A stretch of DNA of 64,000 nt from Nitrospirillum pindoramense (GCF_007827955.1 NZ_VITR01000004.1:1-64000); one strand, 5' to 3'. Positions 7,258 through 16,836 are shown, counted from the first letter of the stretch. The notes: generated by a model from the letters alone, not told the origin. Numbers and translations: made by a program.

Positions 7258-8106
7258 ATGGATGACGCCATTCCCCCGCAGCAGCAGGACCACCAGCCGG
7301 GTCGCGAACGCGAGATGACACCGGCGCCGGATTATGCGCCCCGCTTCCCGGGTGCCGGCCGCCTAAAGGGCAAGGCGGCCCTGATCACTGGTGGCGACAG
7401 CGGCATAGGCCGGGCCGTCGCCGTCTCCATGGCGCGGGAGGGGGCCGATGTCGCCATCGTCTACCTGGATGAGCATGAGGACGCGGCCGACACCGTGGCG
7501 CTGATCGAGGCGGAAGGGGCCCGTGGCCTCCGCATCGCCGGTGACGTGGGTGATGAGGGCTTTTGCCGCGAGGCGGTGGAGAAGGTGGTCTCCACCTTCG
7601 GCAAGCTGGACATCCTGGTGAACAACGCGGCGGAGCAGCATACCACGGGCGGCCTGGGCGACCTGACGGCGCAGCAGCTGGAGCGCACCTTCCGTACCAA
7701 CGTCTTCGGCTATTTCTTCATGTCCAAGATGGCTTTGCAGCACATGAAACGCGGTGGCGCCATCGTCAACACCACCTCCGTCACCGCGTACAAGGGCAGC
7801 CCCCACCTGTTGGATTATTCAGCCACGCGGGGGGCTGTCCTGGCCTTCACCCGATCCCTGTCCCAGCTTCTGGTGGAGGCGGGCATCCGGGTCAACGCGG
7901 TGGCGCCTGGCCCCATCTGGACGCCACTGATCCCCGCCTCCTTCGTGGCGGACAAGGTGGCGGAACATGGCAAGGACACCCCCATGGGCCGGCCCGGCCA
8001 GCCCAATGAGGTCGCGTCCTGCCATGTCTTCCTGGCCAGTGACGAGGCGTCCTACATGACAGGCCAGGTGATGCACCCCAACGGCGGCACCATCGTCAAT
8101 TCCTGA
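7258..8106 (+). CDS. SDR oxidoreductase of the general-stress (YdaD/YghA-like) type
   Basis: 282-aa short-chain dehydrogenase with the N-terminal extension typical of stress-protein SDRs. The NAD(P) motif TGGDSGIG (residues 45-52), NNAA (122-125) and Ser174 are present. The catalytic YxxxK reads YSATR: Tyr187 is kept but the lysine is Arg191 (codon cgg), which should impair or alter catalysis. No overlapping gene; the next gene is convergent phaC, 13 bp away. Probable stress regulation is suggested by an EcfG-like promoter and the KGG neighbours. Confidence 0.88.
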   Translation: MDDAIPPQQQDHQPGREREMTPAPDYAPRFPGAGRLKGKAALITGGDSGIGRAVAVSMAREGADVAIVYLDEHEDAADTVALIEAEGARGLRIAGDVGDEGFCREAVEKVVSTFGKLDILVNNAAEQHTTGGLGDLTAQQLERTFRTNVFGYFFMSKMALQHMKRGGAIVNTTSVTAYKGSPHLLDYSATRGAVLAFTRSLSQLLVEAGIRVNAVAPGPIWTPLIPASFVADKVAEHGKDTPMGRPGQPNEVASCHVFLASDEASYMTGQVMHPNGGTIVNS

Positions 8107-8119
8107 TCCGACGCCCGGA

Positions 8120-10003
8120 TCAGGCCTGGTGGACATACAGGCCGGGCGAGGGCAGGTCGGGGGCCGTCGCGTCCGGCACCACGGCCGGTGGCGCCACCTG
8201 GGTGCCATCGCCCTTGGCGGCCAGCCATTCCTGCCAGGCGGTCCACCAGGAACCGGGATGGTGCGGCGCCAGCCCCGCCCAGGTGTCGGGGTCGATGTAC
8301 CGCTCATCCGCCGTGCGGGTCAGGGTTTGGTAGCTACCCCGTTCGCCGCGCGGCGGGTTGACGATGCCCACATTGTGCCCGCCCGACACCAGCGTGAAGG
8401 TCACGTCGGTGTCGCTGAACAGGTTGATCTTATAGACGGACCGCCAGGGCGCCACATGGTCGCGCACCGTGCCCAGGGCGAAGACGGGCACCTTGATGTC
8501 CCGCAGGGCGATGACGCGCCCCTCCACCGCGAAGCGGCCGGCCGACAGGCGGTTTTCCAGGAACAGGCTGCGCAGATATTCGCCATGCATGCGGGCGGGC
8601 ATGCGGGTGGAGTCCGCGTTCCACGCCATGAGATCGCTCATGGGTTCCCGGTCGCCCAGCAGGTAGTCGCGAATGACGCGAGACCAGATGAGGTCGTTGG
8701 GGCGCAGCAGTTGGAAGGCCCCCGCCATCTGGCCGCCGCTGAGATAGCCCTGGGACCACATCAGGTCGTCCAGCAGGCTGACCTGGCGTTCGTCCACGAA
8801 CAGCATCAGGTCGCCCGCCTCCGCGAAGTCGGTCTGCGCCGCCAGCAGCGTCAGGCTGGCCAGCCGGTCGTCACCGTCCCGGGCCATGGTGGCGGCGGCG
8901 ATGGACAGGATGGTCCCGCCCAGGCAATAGCCACAGGCGTGGACCTTTTGACCAGGCACGGCGCGGTTGACGGCATCCAGGGCGGCCATGACGCCCAGTT
9001 GGCGATAATCGTCCAGGCTGAGGTCCCGGTCATCGGCGTCCGGGTTCTTCCAAGACACCATGAAGACGGTGTGACCCTGGTCCACCAGCCACCGCACCAG
9101 CGAATTCTCCGGCCGCAAATCCAGGATGTAATACTTCATGATCCAGGCCGGCACGATCAGGATGGGCTCCGCCCGCACCGTCGCCGTGGTCGGGGTATAC
9201 TGGATCACCTCCATCAGGCGGTTGCGGTGGATGACCGTACCGGGGGTGATGGCCACGTCCCGCCCCACCTGGAACTCCTCCGCCCCCGCTGGGGGGGCCC
9301 CCCTCATCAGGCGGCTGGCGTCGTCCATCCAGTTCATCGCGCCGCGCACCAGGTTCCTGCCGCCCTCCTGCATCGTTCGGCTGACGATGACGGGATTCAG
9401 CCAGGGCAGATTGGTGGGGGACAGGACGTCGGCCCATTGGCTGAACAGGAAGCTCAGCTCATTCTCATGCTGGCGCGCCACGCCGGGCACCCGCCGCGCC
9501 CCGTCCAGCAACAGCGCCTCCCCCAGCAGATAGGCTTGGGCCACCGCCACATGCGGCCATTGCGACCAGACGGGATCGACGAAACGGCGGTCGCCCGCGC
9601 GGGGTTCCACCAAGGGGGCGGGCTTGCCGCCCGCCGCCGCTTCCGCCAGCCAGACGGTGAACCGTCCGGCGGCGTCCGCGGCCGCCAGCGACAGGGCCAG
9701 CCGCCGACCCGGGCTGGCCGTCAGGTGTATGGCCCAGTCGGCCCACGCCTCCGCGATGACGGAGGGGGACAGGCCCTGGGTCAACCGGGCCGCCGCGGCC
9801 CGCAACGCCCGGTCCAGTGCATGGAAGTCGGGGTCCGGTGCCGGCGTGGCGGCCGGGGGGACAATGGGGGGCGGGGCGTCGGGTGGCGGGACGACAGTTT
9901 GCGGGACGGCGGGAAGGGGGGCGCCTGGGGCCTGCGCGGCCGCCGGCCGGTATCCTGGCCGGCGGCGCGGGCGCGTGCTGGCGGAAGGGTTCGCGAGGGT
10001 CAT
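8120..10003 (-). CDS. phaC: Class I poly(3-hydroxyalkanoate) synthase
   Basis: 627-aa PHA synthase that polymerises 3-hydroxyacyl-CoA on the granule surface. The lipase-like box GYCLGG carries the nucleophile Cys360; the Asp and His partners appear as VRDHVAPW and SGGHNVGI. The N-terminal 60 residues are Pro/Ala-rich and likely disordered. The start at 10003 has GGAGG five bases upstream, while the ATG at 10015 overlaps that SD and is rejected. It follows phaB by 32 bp on the same strand, giving a phaB-phaC operon; no phaA is present in the window. Confidence 0.95.
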   Translation of the reverse strand: MTLANPSASTRPRRRPGYRPAAAQAPGAPLPAVPQTVVPPPDAPPPIVPPAATPAPDPDFHALDRALRAAAARLTQGLSPSVIAEAWADWAIHLTASPGRRLALSLAAADAAGRFTVWLAEAAAGGKPAPLVEPRAGDRRFVDPVWSQWPHVAVAQAYLLGEALLLDGARRVPGVARQHENELSFLFSQWADVLSPTNLPWLNPVIVSRTMQEGGRNLVRGAMNWMDDASRLMRGAPPAGAEEFQVGRDVAITPGTVIHRNRLMEVIQYTPTTATVRAEPILIVPAWIMKYYILDLRPENSLVRWLVDQGHTVFMVSWKNPDADDRDLSLDDYRQLGVMAALDAVNRAVPGQKVHACGYCLGGTILSIAAATMARDGDDRLASLTLLAAQTDFAEAGDLMLFVDERQVSLLDDLMWSQGYLSGGQMAGAFQLLRPNDLIWSRVIRDYLLGDREPMSDLMAWNADSTRMPARMHGEYLRSLFLENRLSAGRFAVEGRVIALRDIKVPVFALGTVRDHVAPWRSVYKINLFSDTDVTFTLVSGGHNVGIVNPPRGERGSYQTLTRTADERYIDPDTWAGLAPHHPGSWWTAWQEWLAAKGDGTQVAPPAVVPDATAPDLPSPGLYVHQA

Positions 10004-10035
10004 GGCGTCCTCCATTCATCCGTCCGTGCTGTGGA

Positions 10036-10761
10036 CTACTGCATATATTTCCCGCCGTTCACCGACAGGGTTTCGCCGGTGATGAAGCCGGCCTCATCGG
10101 CGGCCAGGAACACGACGGCGCGGGCGATCTCCTCCGGCAGGGCCAGGCGCTTGGCCGGGATGCCGTCGACGATGGTTTGCAGGATGGGGGCCGGCACCGC
10201 CTCGACCATGGTGGTCTTGGTGTACCCCGGCGCCACCGCGTTGACGGTGATGTTGCGCGACGCGCCTTCCAGCGCCAGCGCCTTGGTGAAGCCGATCAGG
10301 CCGGCCTTGGCGGCGGCGTAATTGGTCTGGCCCGCCTGGCCCGACAGCCCGTTGACGGAGCTGATGTTGATGATGCGGCCGAAGCGGCGTTCCCGCATGC
10401 TCTCGATCACGGCGCGGCACATGTTGAAGCAGCCGCCCAGATCGACATCGATGACCTGGCGCCATTGCTCCTGCGTCATCTTGTGCAGCATGGCGTCCCG
10501 GGTGATGCCGGCGTTGTTGACCAGGATGTCGACTGGGCCGTGCTTGGCCGTGACCTGGGCGATGCCCTCCGCGCAGGCGACGAAGTCGGCCACGTCCCAG
10601 GCGGCGGTGGCCAGGCCGGTTTCCCGGCGGAAGGCGGCGGCCGTGGCCTCCTCCGACGCCGGATAAGTGGCGACCACCGTGTGACCGGCGCTCTTCAGGG
10701 CCAGGCTGACCGCCGCCCCTATGCCGGTGATCCCGCCCGTGACCAAAGCGACGTGTGCCAT
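10036..10761 (-). CDS. phaB: Acetoacetyl-CoA reductase (PHB biosynthesis)
   Basis: 241-aa SDR that reduces acetoacetyl-CoA to (R)-3-hydroxybutyryl-CoA with NADPH, the step before PHA synthase. Signatures are TGGITGIG at the N-terminus, NNAGITRD, ISSVNG, and YAAAK with an intact catalytic lysine. The length matches PhaB. The start at 10761 (MAHVALVTGG) has GGAGG five bases upstream, so the longer reading from 10779 is unlikely. Divergent from the alcohol dehydrogenase at 10957. Confidence 0.95.
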   Translation of the reverse strand: MAHVALVTGGITGIGAAVSLALKSAGHTVVATYPASEEATAAAFRRETGLATAAWDVADFVACAEGIAQVTAKHGPVDILVNNAGITRDAMLHKMTQEQWRQVIDVDLGGCFNMCRAVIESMRERRFGRIINISSVNGLSGQAGQTNYAAAKAGLIGFTKALALEGASRNITVNAVAPGYTKTTMVEAVPAPILQTIVDGIPAKRLALPEEIARAVVFLAADEAGFITGETLSVNGGKYMQ

Positions 10762-10862
10762 CAGAACCTCCATTTCCATGAGTGCCTGTTGGACGGTAGG
10801 AGATCACCGGCGCGCGGCGGCCTTGGTGCGGTGCATCAACAATGGCGTTCGGCGCCCCCGGT

Positions 10863-10876
10863 TTGCGCCGCATCAA
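10863..10876. promoter_or_regulatory. Degenerate FNR/Dnr-like site between phaB and adh
   Basis: TTGCG-CCGC-ATCAA matches the TTGAT-N4-ATCAA dyad at 8 of 10 positions, with TTG and CAA intact. It lies in the divergent phaB/alcohol dehydrogenase intergenic region. Weak on its own; supported only by the perfect box near the stress gene at 21457. Confidence 0.3.
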
Positions 10877-10956
10877 TGCGGGGGTTGGGGGACGGAGGTT
10901 CCCTGGGGGGTGGCCGGCGATCTGGGCGGCCAATAAATTCGGTGTGGGGTGACGTC

Positions 10957-11940
10957 ATGCGCGCCATGGTGTTGGGAACGTCGGGTGCCTTGCAGGAGAG
11001 GGAGCTGCCGGACCCGGAGCCGGGCCCCGATCAGGTTCGTATCGCCATCCATGCCTGCGGCGTCTGCCGCACCGACCTGCACGTGATCGACGGCGACCTG
11101 CCACCGGGCGGCCTGCCCCGCATACCGGGACATGAGGTCGTGGGCGTCGTCGATCGGCTGGGGGTGGGCGTGTCCGGCCTTGGCGTGGGGCAGAGGGTGG
11201 GCGTGGGCTGGCTGGCGCACAGCTGCCGCCACTGCCCCTACTGCTTGTCAGGGCATGAGAACCTGTGCGATGCGCCGGGCTTCACCGGCTATACCCGCGA
11301 TGGCGGCTTCGCCACCCTCATGGTGGCGGAGGCGCGCTATGTCTATCCCCTGGACGGCATCGATCTGGACGACGCCACGGCCGCGCCCCTGCTGTGCGCC
11401 GGGCTGATCGGCTGGCGGTCGCTGGTGATGGCGGGGCCGCACCGCAAGCTGGGCATTTACGGTTTCGGCGCCGCCGGTCACATCATTCTTCAGGTGGCCC
11501 GTTGGCAGGGGGCGGAGGTCTATGTCTTCACCCGGCCCGATGACTTGGCGGCGCAGGAATTCGCCCTGTCCCTGGGCGCGGTCTGGGCCGGCGGGTCGGA
11601 CGCGCCGGCGCCGGAACCGCTGGACGCCGCCATTCTCTACGCGCCGGTGGGCGCGCTGGTGCCCGCGGCCCTGGCAGCGGTGCGCAAGGGCGGCCGGGTG
11701 GTGTGCGCCGGCATCCACATGAGCGACATCCCCGCCTTCCCTTACGACCTGCTGTGGGGGGAGCGGCAGGTGGTGTCCGTGGCCAACCTGACGCGGGACG
11801 ACGCGCTGGACTTCCTGCGCATCGTGCCCCTGGCCGGCATCCGCCCCCAGGTCACCTCTTATCCCTTGGCCCAGGCAAACCAGGCCATCGCCGACCTGCG
11901 CGCCGGGCGCCTCAACGGCGCCGCCGTGCTGGTGCCGTAA
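10957..11940 (+). CDS. Zinc-dependent alcohol dehydrogenase (MDR)
   Basis: 327-aa alcohol dehydrogenase. Catalytic zinc ligands lie in CGVCRTD and GHEVVG; the structural zinc site is the four-cysteine cluster CRHCPYC...NLC. The Rossmann half starts with IYGFGAAGH. The ATG at 10957 has GGTGTGGGG upstream. It likely oxidises or reduces short alcohols/aldehydes such as ethanol/acetaldehyde. Divergent from phaB; the neighbourhood (PHB, USP, a second ADH) suggests fermentative redox balancing. Confidence 0.9.
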   Translation: MRAMVLGTSGALQERELPDPEPGPDQVRIAIHACGVCRTDLHVIDGDLPPGGLPRIPGHEVVGVVDRLGVGVSGLGVGQRVGVGWLAHSCRHCPYCLSGHENLCDAPGFTGYTRDGGFATLMVAEARYVYPLDGIDLDDATAAPLLCAGLIGWRSLVMAGPHRKLGIYGFGAAGHIILQVARWQGAEVYVFTRPDDLAAQEFALSLGAVWAGGSDAPAPEPLDAAILYAPVGALVPAALAAVRKGGRVVCAGIHMSDIPAFPYDLLWGERQVVSVANLTRDDALDFLRIVPLAGIRPQVTSYPLAQANQAIADLRAGRLNGAAVLVP

Positions 11941-11978
11941 GGGCGCCCCCCAAGGGCGCCTCCCAAGGGCGCCTGTCG

Positions 11979-13106
11979 TCACCGCGCCGCCGCCAGATGC
12001 CGGCGGAAGCGCCACAGGCTGAGCAGGAAGAACAGCGACCCCATGGCGGCCACGGCGGCGAAATGGCGCCAGACCAGGGTGATGTCCGCCCCGCGGTAGA
12101 GGATGGCCTGGGCGAAGGCGACGAACTGGGTGGCGGGTGAGAACTGCATGATCCGCTGCAGCCACAGCGGCATGCTCTCCAGCGGCGTGTTGCCGCCGGA
12201 CAGCAGGTTCAGCGGCAGGACGATCAGGATGAACAGCAGGCCCAGTTGGGGCATGGACCGCGCCACCGTCGCCAGGAAGATGCCCAGCGCCGTGGTGAAG
12301 AACAGGTAGACGGCCGTTCCCGCCATGAACAGGGGAATGGACCCGGCCAGATGGATGCCCAGGGCCCATCGGATGACGACGGCCAGGGACAGGCCCGTCA
12401 TCGCCAAAACCACCAGGCCGTTGGCCAGCACCTTGGCCCCCATGATCTCCAGCGGCCGGACCGGCATGACCAGCAGGTGTTCCAGCGTGCCATGCTCGCG
12501 CTCGCGGATCACGGCGGCGCCGGTCAGCAGCACCGACAGCATGGTGACGTTGAACAGGATGGCCATCATGCCGGTGAAGCGCGTCGTCTCCAGCGTCTGG
12601 TTGAAGGCGAAACGCAGTTGGGCGCTGACGGCGTCCGGGGTGGTGGCGGTCTTGTCGCGCGCCAGGAAGCGGCTGACCTCATCGCTCAGCACCGACTGGA
12701 TCTGCGCGGCGCCGATGCCGGCCTGCATCATGGCGGTGGCGTCCACCAGGATTTGCAGTTCCGCGCCGTGGCCGGCCAGCAGGTCGGACTGGAAGTCCGG
12801 CGGCACGTCCAGCACGAAGGTATAGCGCGCGTCCGCCATGGCGCGGTCCACCTCCCCCTTGGCGATCAGGGCGGGGGCCTGGAAGTCGGGCGGGCGGAAG
12901 GCGGAACGGAAGCGCAGCGACAGCGGGGACTGGTCCTCATCCACGATGGCGATGGAGGCGTTGCGCAATTCGTGGCTGATGCCCGTGGCCTGCAGGTAGA
13001 TCATGCCGGTGAAGGCGTACAGCACGAAGAACAGCATGAAGCGGTCGCGCAGCAGGCCGGCCAGTTCCTTGCGCGCCAGGGTCAGCAGGTTGCGGAAGGC
13101 GGCCAT
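11979..13106 (-). CDS. ABC-2 type transporter permease (YhhJ-like)
   Basis: 375-aa inner-membrane permease with one N-terminal helix, a large periplasmic domain (about residues 45-170) and five C-terminal helices, the ABC-2 plan. REREHGTLEHLLVMPV is the conserved cytoplasmic segment. It starts 3 bp after the end of the RbbA-like gene and so belongs to the hlyD-rbbA-permease operon. It probably forms the export channel with the fused ATPase/permease. Confidence 0.92.
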   Translation of the reverse strand: MAAFRNLLTLARKELAGLLRDRFMLFFVLYAFTGMIYLQATGISHELRNASIAIVDEDQSPLSLRFRSAFRPPDFQAPALIAKGEVDRAMADARYTFVLDVPPDFQSDLLAGHGAELQILVDATAMMQAGIGAAQIQSVLSDEVSRFLARDKTATTPDAVSAQLRFAFNQTLETTRFTGMMAILFNVTMLSVLLTGAAVIREREHGTLEHLLVMPVRPLEIMGAKVLANGLVVLAMTGLSLAVVIRWALGIHLAGSIPLFMAGTAVYLFFTTALGIFLATVARSMPQLGLLFILIVLPLNLLSGGNTPLESMPLWLQRIMQFSPATQFVAFAQAILYRGADITLVWRHFAAVAAMGSLFFLLSLWRFRRHLAAAR

Positions 13107-13109
13107 GGC

Positions 13110-15827
13110 TTATGCCTCCTGCTTGCGCAGCAACACGGCCGCCGTCAGCACCAGGACGGGGAAGAAGGCCAGCAGCGACAGGATGAAGGGTGTCAGCTCG
13201 GCCAGCGACAGCCCCTTGGTGAAGGCGCCCACCACCGTCTTCACGAAATAGGTGGTGGGGAACAGCGTGCCCAGCAGGTGCGGCATGCCCGACAGGGTGG
13301 AGACCGGCTGCATCATGCCGGAGAACTGGATGGCCGGCAGCATGGTGGCGATGGCGGTGCCGAAGACGGCGGCGGTCTGGGTGCTGACGAAGCAGGACAC
13401 CAGCAGGCCCAGCGCGGTGGTGGCCATGACATAGGCCAGCGCGCCCAGGCTGAGGCCGGCCAAGCTGCCCTTCAGCGGCACATGGAAGATGACCAGGGCC
13501 ATCACCACCATGACCGCGTAGTTGAAAAAGGCGATGGCGATGTAGGGCAGCTGCTTGCCCAGCAGGAATTCCAGCCGCGACACCGGCGTCACATAAAGGT
13601 TGGTGATGGAGCCCAGCTCCTTCTCCCGCACCACGCCCAGGGCCGTGAGGATGGACGGGATGAAGACCAGCAGCAGGCCGATGACGCAGGGCACCATGGC
13701 GTCCACGGAGCGGAAGGCCTGGTTGTAGCGGAAGCGTGGCACCAGGCTGAGCCCGGGGGCCGCCTCGACCCCCGCCTCGGTCGCAAGATCCTGCTGCAGG
13801 CGCAGGAACAGGCCGGCGACATAGCCCTGGATGGTCTCGGCACGGAAGGGCATGGCGCCGTCGATGCGCACGGCCACCTCCGCCGGCGTGCCCTTCTTCA
13901 CGTCGCGGCCGAAGTCGGGCGGTATGTCCACGACCAAGGCGACATCGTTGGCCTGAAGCCGCCGCAGGCCCTCCGCCGCGTCCGTGGCCGGTGGCGTCTG
14001 CTGGAAGTAGCGGGAACTGGAGAACGCCTCCGCCACGGTGCGCGACAGGGGGGAGTGGTCGCGGTCCAGCACGGCGAAGCGCAAATTCTCGACATCGAAA
14101 TTGATGCCGAAGCCGAAGACCAGCATCAGCAGCAGCGTGCCCAGCAAGGCCACGGTCAGGCGCACGGGGTCGCGCCGCAGCTCCAGCCCCTCGCGCAGGG
14201 CGTAGGCGGACAGGCGGCGCGGGGAAAAGCCGCCGGACTCCGCCGCCGGGGTTTCGATCAGCGCCGCCGGGGCCGTTTCCGGCGGCGCCTCTTCCGGCTC
14301 GTTTTCACGCATATAGGCGACGAAGGCGTCATCCAGGCTGCTGGCCTGCTTTTCCTGGCGCAACGCCTCCGGCGCCCCCACCGCCAGGACGCGGCCGGCC
14401 TGCATGAAGGCCACCCGGTCGCAGCGCGCGGCCTCGTTCATATAATGGGTGGAGACGAAGATGGTGACGCCCTGGTCGCGCGACAGCGTGGTCAGTTGGC
14501 GCCAGAAGGCGTCGCGCGCCACCGGGTCCACGCCCGACGTCGGTTCGTCCAGGATCAGCACCTCCGGCTTATGCAGCACGGACACGGCCAGCGACAGGCG
14601 CTGGCGCACCCCCAGGGGCAGGCTGTCGGCCAGCGCCGGCAGGTAGGGGGCTAGGCCGAAGTCGGCCACCACCTCGGCCACCCGCGCGTCGGCGGCGGCC
14701 CCCAGCAGACCGAACAGGGTGGCGTGCAGATCCAGGTTCTGCGCCACCGACAGGTCACCATAGAGCGAGAAGGATTGGGCCATGTAGCCGACGCGCTGGC
14801 GGGTGGCCAGGTCGCCGGGGTCGACCGGCTGGCCGAACAGCAGGGGCGTGCCGGCGCTGGCCGGCAGGAGGCCGGTCAGCATCTTCATGGTGGTGGTCTT
14901 GCCGCAGCCGTTGGAGCCCAGGAAGCCGAAAATCTCCCCCTTGGGGATGGCGAAGCTGACCGCGTCCACGGCCACGAAGTCGCCGAAGCGCCGCGTCAGT
15001 CCGCGCGCCTCGATGGCGATGGGCCGGCCGGCGGGCAGGGGGGGCACGGCGGCGCCGTCGGCGGGCCCGCGCCGGTCGGGCGGCAGCAGGGCGACGAAGG
15101 CGGCCTCCAGGTCGGCGGTGCCGGTGCGGGCCATCAGCTCGGCCGGGGTCCCGTCCGCCAGGATGCGGCCGCCGTCCATCATCACCGCCCGCTCGAAGCG
15201 CTGGGCCTCATCCATGTAGGAGGTGGCGACCAGCAGGGTCATGCCCGGACGCTCGGCCCGAATGCTGTCGATCAGGTCCCAGAACTGGCGGCGGGACAGC
15301 GGGTCGACGCCGGTGGTCGGCTCATCCAGGATCAGCAGGTCGGGGTCGTGGATCAGGGCGCAGCATAGGCCCAGCTTCTGCCGCATGCCCCCTGACAGCT
15401 TGCCCGCCGGCCGGTCGGGGAAGGGGGCGAGGCCGGTAGCGGCCAGCAGGTGGTGGATGCGGCGGCTCCGCTCCCCCGGTCCTTGCCCGAACAGCTTGCC
15501 GAAGAACTCCAGGTTCTCCCGTACCGACAGGTCGGGATAGAGGTTGCGGCCCAGGCCCTGGGGCATGAAGGCGACGCGCGGCTGCAGGCGGCGCCGGTCG
15601 GAACCCCGCGCCATGTCGCCGCCCAACACCTGCAACGTGCCGTCCTGCAGGCGCTTGGCGCCGGCGATCAGGCCCAGCAGCGTGGACTTGCCCACCCCAT
15701 CGGGGCCGATCAGGGCCAGGGTGCCGCCCGCCGGGACCGTCAGGTCCACGGCCGCCAGCGCCCCCGTCCGGCCATAGCGGTGGCTGACACCGGCAACCCG
15801 TACCGCCGTTGGCGCTTGGCCGGTCAT
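13110..15827 (-). CDS. rbbA: RbbA-like fused double ATPase/permease ABC transporter
   Basis: 905-aa protein with two ABC ATPase domains followed by an ABC-2 permease. Domain 1 (about 10-240) has Walker A GPDGVGKST, signature LSGGMRQ and Walker B LLILDEPTTGVDP. Domain 2 (about 270-490) has GSNGCGKTT and LILDEPTSGVDP, but a degenerate signature LPLGVRQ. The membrane part spans about 535-905. It overlaps the hlyD gene by 4 bp (ATGA). RbbA was named for ribosome association in E. coli, but the operon with HlyD and a second permease points to drug or metabolite export. Confidence 0.92.
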   Translation of the reverse strand: MTGQAPTAVRVAGVSHRYGRTGALAAVDLTVPAGGTLALIGPDGVGKSTLLGLIAGAKRLQDGTLQVLGGDMARGSDRRRLQPRVAFMPQGLGRNLYPDLSVRENLEFFGKLFGQGPGERSRRIHHLLAATGLAPFPDRPAGKLSGGMRQKLGLCCALIHDPDLLILDEPTTGVDPLSRRQFWDLIDSIRAERPGMTLLVATSYMDEAQRFERAVMMDGGRILADGTPAELMARTGTADLEAAFVALLPPDRRGPADGAAVPPLPAGRPIAIEARGLTRRFGDFVAVDAVSFAIPKGEIFGFLGSNGCGKTTTMKMLTGLLPASAGTPLLFGQPVDPGDLATRQRVGYMAQSFSLYGDLSVAQNLDLHATLFGLLGAAADARVAEVVADFGLAPYLPALADSLPLGVRQRLSLAVSVLHKPEVLILDEPTSGVDPVARDAFWRQLTTLSRDQGVTIFVSTHYMNEAARCDRVAFMQAGRVLAVGAPEALRQEKQASSLDDAFVAYMRENEPEEAPPETAPAALIETPAAESGGFSPRRLSAYALREGLELRRDPVRLTVALLGTLLLMLVFGFGINFDVENLRFAVLDRDHSPLSRTVAEAFSSSRYFQQTPPATDAAEGLRRLQANDVALVVDIPPDFGRDVKKGTPAEVAVRIDGAMPFRAETIQGYVAGLFLRLQQDLATEAGVEAAPGLSLVPRFRYNQAFRSVDAMVPCVIGLLLVFIPSILTALGVVREKELGSITNLYVTPVSRLEFLLGKQLPYIAIAFFNYAVMVVMALVIFHVPLKGSLAGLSLGALAYVMATTALGLLVSCFVSTQTAAVFGTAIATMLPAIQFSGMMQPVSTLSGMPHLLGTLFPTTYFVKTVVGAFTKGLSLAELTPFILSLLAFFPVLVLTAAVLLRKQEA

Positions 15828-16819
15828 TGCGGCGCCGTCGTCGTCAGCCGCGATTGCAGCCAGGCCGGCCAGGCGGCCTGCGCGTCCAGGCGGACATAGG
15901 CCGTGCCGCTGACGCCGGTCTTCACCTGCTCGATATGGCTGGTCACCAGGGCCTGGGGCACCCGCGCCTTGATGCGGAACATCATGCGGTCCCGCTCCGC
16001 CCGGGTTTCCACCTGCTTGGGCGTGAACTGGGCCTTGGGCGCCACGAAGCTGACGGCGGCGGGAACGGCCAGGCCGGGCAGGGCGTCCAGCAGCAGCCGC
16101 ACCTCGGCCCCCAGCGCCACCCGGTTGGCGTATTCCGTGGGCAGGAAGAAGGTCATGTAGACGTCCGACAGGTCCAGCAGGGTGGCCACCTTGCCGCCGG
16201 CGCCCAGCATCTCCCCAGGCTGGGCCAGCTTGTACAGGATGCGGCCCGTCACCGGCGCCTTCAGGATGCCGTCGTCGGCCAGGTCGCGCATCCGGTCCGC
16301 GTCCGCCTCCGCCGCGCGGATGGCCTCGTCGGCGGCGCTCAGGCCGCTCTTGGCCGACTGCAGGGCGGCGGCGGCGCTGCGCAGCTGGTTGCGGTTGCTG
16401 TCCACCCGCTGCTGCGAGACGTTGCCGCGCGTGAACAGCTCATTGGCCCGGTTCATCTCCTTGTTGGCGAAGTCCAGGTCGCTTTGCCGCTGCACCACCA
16501 GGCTGGCGGCCTGGTCGCGGGTCTTGCGCGCCTGCGCCAGGGCGGCGGCGGCGGCCCGGTATTGCGATTGGACGTCGCGCACGTCCAGCCGGGCCAGGAT
16601 GGTGCCGGCCTGGACCAGCTGCCCCTCCTCGAACTCGATGCTCAGGACGCGGGCGGCGTATTTGGCGGCGATGTCCACCTCCTGCGCCTCGATGCGGCCG
16701 TCGGCGGAAACGAAGCCGGCGGGCAGCACGGGCGGCCGTGTCCGCAGCCAAGCCCAATAACCGCCACCGGCGGCGCCGGCCAGCAGGATGATCACCAGCA
16801 GGAACTTCAGGATGCGCAT
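15824..16819 (-). CDS. HlyD-family periplasmic adaptor (YhiI-like)
   Basis: 331-aa membrane-fusion protein with one N-terminal transmembrane segment (residues 4-24), a lipoyl/barrel-sandwich hybrid split around a long coiled-coil hairpin (about 85-190, Ala/Gln/Arg-rich), and a C-terminal beta-barrel. It bridges the inner-membrane ABC exporter to an outer-membrane channel, possibly the TolC encoded at 30953. First of the three exporter genes; 17 bp after the MBL-fold gene. Confidence 0.93.
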   Translation of the reverse strand: MRILKFLLVIILLAGAAGGGYWAWLRTRPPVLPAGFVSADGRIEAQEVDIAAKYAARVLSIEFEEGQLVQAGTILARLDVRDVQSQYRAAAAALAQARKTRDQAASLVVQRQSDLDFANKEMNRANELFTRGNVSQQRVDSNRNQLRSAAAALQSAKSGLSAADEAIRAAEADADRMRDLADDGILKAPVTGRILYKLAQPGEMLGAGGKVATLLDLSDVYMTFFLPTEYANRVALGAEVRLLLDALPGLAVPAAVSFVAPKAQFTPKQVETRAERDRMMFRIKARVPQALVTSHIEQVKTGVSGTAYVRLDAQAAWPAWLQSRLTTTAPQ

Positions 16820-16836
16820 GATCCGCGTGATCCTCT

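Noticed and set aside
8129..10321. 730-codon plus-strand frame opposite phaC and the end of phaB
   Set aside because: Antisense shadow; phaC and phaB are unmistakable on the other strand.
9817..10956. Long N-terminal extension of the alcohol dehydrogenase at 10957
   Set aside because: The open frame continues upstream over phaB/phaC antisense, but the conserved MDR N-terminus begins at MRAMVLG with an SD.
12246..14654. 802-codon plus-strand frame opposite the ABC transporter genes
   Set aside because: Antisense shadow of the permease and RbbA-like genes; low-complexity Gln/His/Gly composition.
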